DNA of 64,000 nucleotides, taken from assembly GCF_003268675.1 (NCBI RefSeq), contig NZ_CP029378.1:6076001-6140000 (forward strand). Reading direction: 5' to 3'. The DNA is from Streptomyces bacillaris (GTDB lineage: Bacteria > Actinomycetota > Actinomycetes > Streptomycetales > Streptomycetaceae). Below the pieces are notes generated by a model. That model was not told where the DNA came from. It searched no databases and saw only the letters and a program-made list of their open reading frames with translations. Shown piece after piece: positions 59,957 to 64,000 of this stretch (positions are counted from its first letter, which is position 1; the number at the start of each line of letters is the position of its first letter). The translations under genes were made by a program, and so were the position numbers.

Positions 59957-60693
59957 TAGCCCGGCATCCGGCGGACTCCGTCACGGGCAGCGCTCATTTC
60001 GCCTTCACCGACCGGTGGGGCGGGGTGAGCGCCGCTCCGTACGGTGAACTCAACCTCGGCGGCGCGGTCGGTGACGACCCCGCCGCCGTCGGCGCGAACC
60101 GCGAGCGCGCGGCCCGCCGCCTCGGCCTCGACCCGGCCTCGGTCGTCTGGATGAACCAGGTGCACGGCCGGGACGTGGCGGTGGTCGACGGACCCTGGGG
60201 TCCGGACGCGGAGATCCCGGCCGTGGACGCGCTGGTGACCACGCGGCGCGGAGTGGCGCTCGCGGTCCTCGCCGCCGACTGCACCCCCGTACTCCTGGTC
60301 GATCCGGTCGCCGGGGTCGTCGGGGCGGCGCACGCCGGGCGGCCGGGACTGGTCGCCGGAGTCGTCCCGGCGGTGGTCGAGGCCATGACCGCGCTGGGCG
60401 CACACCCCTCCCGGATCACCGCCCGCACCGGACCGGCCGTCTGCGGACGGTGCTACGAAGTGCCGGAGGAGATGCGGGCCGAGGTCGCGGAAGCGGTCCC
60501 CGGCACCTGGGCCGAGACCAGCTGGGGGACCCCCGCGGTGGACGTCACCGGCGGAGTCCACGCCCAGCTCGCCGCCCTCGGGGTGAGCGACCTGCACCGT
60601 TCGCCGGTCTGCACCCGTGAATCGGGCGATCACTTCTCGTACCGCCGCGACCGCACCACCGGGCGGCTCGCCGGATATGTCTGGTTGGACTGA
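59953..60693 (+). CDS. pgeF: Purine nucleoside phosphorylase / peptidoglycan editing factor PgeF (YfiH, YlmD)
   Basis: 246 residues, laccase-domain (DUF152/YfiH) fold. Zinc-binding His and Cys residues occur in N-Q-V-H-G near 70, A-D-C-T-P near 112 and A-A-H-A-G near 128. Family members have purine nucleoside phosphorylase or PgeF activity that keeps incorrect precursors out of the wall. GTG overlaps the ftsZ stop codon as GTGA, so it is translationally coupled. Confidence 0.9.
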   Translation: MIARHPADSVTGSAHFAFTDRWGGVSAAPYGELNLGGAVGDDPAAVGANRERAARRLGLDPASVVWMNQVHGRDVAVVDGPWGPDAEIPAVDALVTTRRGVALAVLAADCTPVLLVDPVAGVVGAAHAGRPGLVAGVVPAVVEAMTALGAHPSRITARTGPAVCGRCYEVPEEMRAEVAEAVPGTWAETSWGTPAVDVTGGVHAQLAALGVSDLHRSPVCTRESGDHFSYRRDRTTGRLAGYVWLD

Positions 60694-60699
60694 TAGGGC

Positions 60700-61419
60700 A
60701 TGACGGACCGTAAGGCTCAACTCGCGGCGAATCTCGCACAGGTGGAGGAAAGGATCACCTCCGCCTGTGCCGCAGCCGGCCGCAAGCGCGAGGAGGTGAC
60801 CCTGATCGTGGTCACCAAGACCTACCCCGCGAGCGATGTGCGGATCCTGCACGAACTGGGTGTGCGTCATGTCGCCGAGAATCGTGACCAGGACGCGGCA
60901 CCGAAAGCCACCGCTTGTGCGGATCTTTCCCTGACATGGCACTTTGTCGGACAACTCCAGACGAACAAGGTTCGTTCTGTGACGGGTTATGCCGATGTCG
61001 TGCAGTCGGTGGACCGGATCAAGCTCGTCACCGCCCTCTCGGCCGCCGCGGTCCGGGCCGAGCGCGAACTCGGCTGTCTGATCCAGGTCGCCCTGGACGC
61101 GGAGAGCGGGGAGCGCGGTGAACGCGGCGGGGTCGCGCCGGACGGGATCGAGGAGTTGGCGGCCGCGGTCGACGCGGCCGACGGTCTGCGGCTGGACGGA
61201 CTGATGACCGTGGCGCCGCTGGCCGGACCGTTTGCCGGCAGGCAACGGGCCGCGTTCGACCGGCTGATGGAATTCTCCACCCGCCTGCGCGCCGCTCATC
61301 CGGCTGCGAACATGGTCTCCGCGGGGATGAGCGGGGATCTGGAGGACGCGGTGGCGGCCGGAGCGACACATGTACGCGTCGGTACGGCGGTACTCGGAGT
61401 CCGACCCGCGCTCGGGTAA
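60700..61419 (+). CDS. ylmE: PLP homeostasis protein (YggS/YlmE family)
   Basis: 239 residues, alanine-racemase-like TIM barrel without the second domain. The pyridoxal-phosphate Lys lies in V-V-T-K-T-Y near 38; H-F-V-G-Q-L-Q-T-N-K near 86, S-A-G-M-S-G-D near 205 and V-R-V-G-T-A-V near 228 are family motifs. YggS binds PLP and affects amino acid pools; it does not racemise. Starts 6 nt after pgeF. Confidence 0.93.
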   Translation: MTDRKAQLAANLAQVEERITSACAAAGRKREEVTLIVVTKTYPASDVRILHELGVRHVAENRDQDAAPKATACADLSLTWHFVGQLQTNKVRSVTGYADVVQSVDRIKLVTALSAAAVRAERELGCLIQVALDAESGERGERGGVAPDGIEELAAAVDAADGLRLDGLMTVAPLAGPFAGRQRAAFDRLMEFSTRLRAAHPAANMVSAGMSGDLEDAVAAGATHVRVGTAVLGVRPALG

Positions 61420-61544
61420 CGTCGCGAAGCAGGTCGGACCACAGCAGAAAATATGGTCATTCCCCAGCACGACGGGCAGACCACCGTGGATCGCTGGCAC
61501 TTGGTGACGAATGCCGATCCACCACAGAGCGGAGGACTCAGAGA

Positions 61545-62174
61545 ATGGCCGGCGCGATGCGCAAGATGGCGGTCTACCTCGGCCTCGTGGAGGACGATGG
61601 GTACGACGGCCGGGGCTTCGACCCCGATGACGACTTCGAGCCCGAGCCGGAGCCCGAGCGGCGTCGGCACCAGCCCCCGCACCAGGTGGAACGCGAGCGC
61701 GAGCGCGAGCGGGAGCGCGAAAGGGGCGAACCGGTACGAGTGGTGCAGCCTCCCGCCCCGCGCGAGCCGGTTCAGCTCCCCGCGGAAAGCGGGCGACCCG
61801 CCCGAATCGCCCCCGTGGCGTCCATCACACCTGAACGTCCGAACATGGAGAAGAACGCACCGGTGATCATGCCCAAGGTCGTGTCCGAGCGGGAGCCGTA
61901 CCGCATCACCACGCTGCACCCCAGGACCTACAACGAGGCCCGTACCATCGGGGAACACTTCCGTGAGGGCACCCCGGTGATCATGAACCTCACGGAGATG
62001 GACGACACGGACGCGAAGCGACTTGTCGACTTTGCCGCAGGACTCGTCTTCGGGCTCCATGGCAGCATTGAACGCGTGACGCAGAAGGTGTTCCTGTTGT
62101 CGCCTGCTAACGTCGATGTCACGGCGGAGGACAAGGCCCGCATCGCAGAGGGCGGATTCTTCAACCAGAGCTGA
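61545..62174 (+). CDS. sepF: Cell division protein SepF
   Basis: 209 residues. An N-terminal amphipathic helix (M-R-K-M-A-V-Y-L-G-L) binds membrane; a charged linker with an alternating Glu-Arg run near residues 48-60 follows, and the compact SepF domain (about 110-200) includes Y-R-I-T-T-L-H-P-R-T-Y-N-E-A and V-D-F-A-A-G-L-V-F-G. Links FtsZ to membrane in place of FtsA. GGAGG lies about 10 nt before the ATG. A 125-nt spacer before it may hold a promoter. Confidence 0.95.
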   Translation: MAGAMRKMAVYLGLVEDDGYDGRGFDPDDDFEPEPEPERRRHQPPHQVERERERERERERGEPVRVVQPPAPREPVQLPAESGRPARIAPVASITPERPNMEKNAPVIMPKVVSEREPYRITTLHPRTYNEARTIGEHFREGTPVIMNLTEMDDTDAKRLVDFAAGLVFGLHGSIERVTQKVFLLSPANVDVTAEDKARIAEGGFFNQS

Positions 62175-62264
62175 GAACACGACACCGGGAACAACCCGGC
62201 CGCAAGGCCGGAACCGGCCACGAGGCCGGAGCTACGAGAGCCAGGGGAGAGGGAAGCGCGGGAC

Positions 62265-62549
62265 ATGGGCGTCGCACTGGATGTGGTCTATATCGCGCTG
62301 ATGTGTTTCCTCATCGTGCTGATCTTCCGGCTCGTCATGGACTACGTCTTCCAGTTCGCACGTTCATGGCAACCCGGCAAGGCGATGGTGGTCGTTCTGG
62401 AGGCCACCTACACTGTCACCGATCCACCGCTCAAGCTTCTGCGGCGGTTCATCCCGCCGCTGCGTCTCGGGGGCGTGGCACTCGACCTGTCCTTCTTCGT
62501 TCTGATGATCATCGTCTACATCCTGATCAGCGTTGTGATCCGGTTGTGA
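62265..62549 (+). CDS. sepG: YggT-family membrane protein SepG (YlmG)
   Basis: 94 residues, two transmembrane helices (about 5-25 and 73-92) with a short cytoplasmic loop containing the YggT signature T-D-P-P-L-K-L-L-R-R-F-I-P. In Streptomyces SepG (YlmG) helps position SsgB at the septum. AGGGGAGAGG upstream of the ATG. Between sepF and divIVA. Confidence 0.93.
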   Translation: MGVALDVVYIALMCFLIVLIFRLVMDYVFQFARSWQPGKAMVVVLEATYTVTDPPLKLLRRFIPPLRLGGVALDLSFFVLMIIVYILISVVIRL

Positions 62550-62598
62550 GCGATACGGTCTTGCCGACTGCCGACGACTACGTAGAGGTGAAGAAGAG

Positions 62599-63738
62599 AT
62601 GCCGTTGACCCCCGAGGACGTGCGGAACAAGCAGTTCACGACCGTCCGCCTCCGAGAAGGCTATGACGAGGACGAGGTCGATGCCTTTCTCGACGAGGTC
62701 GAAGCCGAGCTGACCCGTCTGCTCCGTGAGAACGAGGACCTGCGCGCCAAACTGGCCGCTGCTACGCGCGCCGCCGCGCAGAACCAGCAGCAGCAACAGC
62801 AGCAGGGCATGCGCAAGCCCCCGGAGCAGCAGGACCGGCCCGGTGCCCCTGTGCCCGCCGCCATATCCGGACCGCCGCAGCAGCAGCCCCCGCAGATGGG
62901 TCCGCCCCAGCTGCCCGGTGGCGCGCCGCAGCTGCCTGCCGGTCCCAGCGGTCACGGCCCCCAGGGCCACGGCGGTCCGCAGGGTCCGCACGGCCCCGGC
63001 CCGATGCAGGGCGGTCCCATGGGCGGCCCGATGGGCGGCCCCATGGGTCAGCACCCCCAGCAGCAGATGCAGCAGATGCAGCAGCCGCAGATGCAGCAGC
63101 AGGGTCAGGGTCCCGGTGGCGACAGCGCCGCCCGTGTCCTCTCGCTCGCCCAGCAGACCGCCGACCAGGCGATCGCGGAGGCCCGTTCCGAGGCCAACAA
63201 GATCGTCGGCGAGGCGCGGAGCCGGGCCGAGGGTCTGGAGCGCGACGCGCGCGCCAAGGCCGACGCCCTGGAGCGGGACGCGCAGGAGAAGCACCGCGTG
63301 GCGATGGGCTCGCTGGAGTCGGCCCGCGCGACGCTGGAGCGCAAGGTCGAGGACCTGCGCGGCTTCGAGCGCGAGTACCGTACGCGGCTGAAGTCGTACC
63401 TGGAGAGCCAGCTGCGTCAGCTGGAGACCCAGGCGGACGACTCGCTCGCCCCGCCGCGGACGCCGGCCGCCGCTTCGCTGCCGCCGTCGCCCTCGCTGGC
63501 TCCGGCCGGTGCGGGTGCGATGGGTCACTCCATGGGCAGCTCCAACCACGGTGGCCACGGCGGCCAGCAGATGGGTGGCGGTCAGTCCATGGGCGGTGCG
63601 CCGTCCTACGGTGGGCAGCAGCAGATGTCGCCCGCGATGACGCAGCCGATGGCGCCGGTGCGGCCGCAGGCGCCGCAGCCGATGCAGCAGGCGCCGTCGC
63701 CGATGCGTGGGTTCCTGATCGACGAGGACGACAACTGA
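62599..63738 (+). CDS. divIVA: Polar growth determinant DivIVA
   Basis: 379 residues. N-terminal M-P-L-T-P-E-D-V-R-N-K-Q-F lipid-binding motif, a first coiled coil to about residue 60, a long linker of Gln, Pro, Gly and Met (Q-Q-Q-Q-Q-Q-Q; G-P-M-G-G-P-M-G-G-P-M-G; Q-M-Q-Q), a second coiled coil (about 175-280) and a Gly/Pro/Met tail ending I-D-E-D-D-N. It marks hyphal tips and directs polar growth; essential in Streptomyces. ATG start with AAGAAGAG upstream. Last gene of the dcw cluster. Confidence 0.97.
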   Translation: MPLTPEDVRNKQFTTVRLREGYDEDEVDAFLDEVEAELTRLLRENEDLRAKLAAATRAAAQNQQQQQQQGMRKPPEQQDRPGAPVPAAISGPPQQQPPQMGPPQLPGGAPQLPAGPSGHGPQGHGGPQGPHGPGPMQGGPMGGPMGGPMGQHPQQQMQQMQQPQMQQQGQGPGGDSAARVLSLAQQTADQAIAEARSEANKIVGEARSRAEGLERDARAKADALERDAQEKHRVAMGSLESARATLERKVEDLRGFEREYRTRLKSYLESQLRQLETQADDSLAPPRTPAAASLPPSPSLAPAGAGAMGHSMGSSNHGGHGGQQMGGGQSMGGAPSYGGQQQMSPAMTQPMAPVRPQAPQPMQQAPSPMRGFLIDEDDN

Positions 63739-63782
63739 GCGGGGCGCGCTCGCTGAGCGCGTGCGCGTAGCCGTCGGCAGTC

Positions 63783-63821
63783 AGGGCCGGGCCCCGGGGT
63801 TTCTCCCCGGGGCCCGGCCCT
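63783..63821 (+). terminator. Terminator of the dcw cluster after divIVA
   Basis: Perfect 17-bp inverted repeat with a TTTCT loop, followed by TTTG; 44 nt past the divIVA stop codon. Marks the end of the cluster. Confidence 0.9.
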
Positions 63822-63894
63822 TTGCCGTGGGCGGCGGCCGGTGGGGTGGGTGCGGGTGGGGTGCGCCTGCGGCGGGCTGTTCCCCTACCCGCCC

Positions 63895-64000
63895 CTTCCC
63901 GAAATCGGGGCCCTGCCCCGGACCCCGCGCCTCAAACGTCGGCGCGGCTGGAGAGCCGGGGCGCTGCCCCGGGCCCCTTTGCCCTCAAGCGCAGGGCGGG
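63895..64000. repeat. Streptomyces intergenic repeat (CTCAAACG-type), second copy
   Basis: GGGGCCCTGCCCCGGACCCC is followed by the core CTCAAACGTCGGCGCGGCTGG (63932-63952), then a second decayed unit with CTGCCCCGGGCCCC and CTCAAGCGC. It resembles the copy at 23801-23829. The region 63822-64000 has no gene that I can support. Confidence 0.6.

Noticed and set aside
62760..63120. Repeats of CAGCAG and GGCCCGATGGGC-like units, considered as a CRISPR or noncoding repeat
   Set aside because: They are in frame and encode the Gln- and Gly/Pro/Met-rich linker of DivIVA; no spacer structure.
1..64000. Mobile elements, prophage, tRNA or rRNA genes and specialised-metabolite clusters
   Set aside because: No transposase, integrase, attachment repeat, tRNA cloverleaf or synthase gene could be recognised in either strand.

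Overview
This window is a high-GC (about 70% or more, with strongly G/C-ending third codon positions) chromosomal segment of a Streptomyces. It carries the division and cell wall (dcw) cluster from rsmH to divIVA, an FtsZ almost identical to the Streptomyces protein as I remember it, the MacRS two-component pair, glkA next to its usual small neighbour, and a trp leader peptide. I see no insertion sequence, prophage, CRISPR array, tRNA or rRNA gene, and no specialised-metabolite cluster. This is conserved core chromosome.

Region 1 (1-14.4 kb) has a polyprenol-dependent GT87 mannosyltransferase (cut by the window edge) divergent from a PimB-like GT4 enzyme, a long-chain acyl-CoA ligase, a metallophosphoesterase, a SRPBCC protein, a degenerate ArsA-like ATPase, a small conserved protein and glucokinase. 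These are followed by an EEP-fold enzyme, a two-gene minus-strand operon (esterase and acidic membrane protein), a PlsC-type acyltransferase and the macS-macR sensor/regulator pair.

Region 2 (14.4-33.3 kb) is metabolic. A D-2-hydroxyacid dehydrogenase precedes a fused TrpE-TrpG anthranilate synthase behind a classical attenuator (leader peptide with three consecutive Trp codons plus terminator), with a divergent class II DAHP synthase. An iron box precedes bfd, which converges on bfr. Then come a molybdopterin-domain protein, endonuclease IV with a PASTA-domain Ser/Thr kinase, a TPP-riboswitch-controlled thiO-thiS-thiG operon, thiE, a ferredoxin-reductase-like flavoprotein, an Rv2175c-like DNA-binding protein, metF, a Tyr/Gly/Gln-rich membrane protein, a CrtI-like oxidoreductase and a DUF4126 membrane protein. 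The last of these has a perfect MacR-box palindrome upstream.

Region 3 (33.3-45.4 kb) holds a YhgE/Pip-type ABC export operon ending in its TetR regulator, with a TetR-type operator at the operon promoter. It continues with a HEPN-family protein, a methyltransferase, a DUF3040 protein, a MoxR-DUF58-transglutaminase operon and a beta-type carbonic anhydrase.

Region 4 (45.4-63.8 kb) is the dcw cluster in its actinobacterial form: rsmH, ftsL, ftsI, murE, murF, mraY, murD, ftsW, murG, ftsQ, ftsZ, pgeF, ylmE, sepF, sepG, divIVA. Most junctions overlap or are very short. Exceptions are a hairpin before ftsQ and a complex promoter region before ftsZ.

The order from the PimB/FadD15 end through the PASTA kinase and Rv2175c-like gene to rsmH and divIVA matches, from memory, the M. 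tuberculosis Rv2145c-Rv2188c block. At least eleven genes appear to start leaderless: a TANNNT hexamer sits 6-7 nt before the start codon. No clearly new multi-gene system was found. The best leads are the MacR box, the mini-ORF joining rsmH to ftsL, the arginine-substituted Walker A ATPases, an undescribed palindrome before the flavoprotein gene, and an in-frame 14-residue duplication at the ThiO N-terminus.
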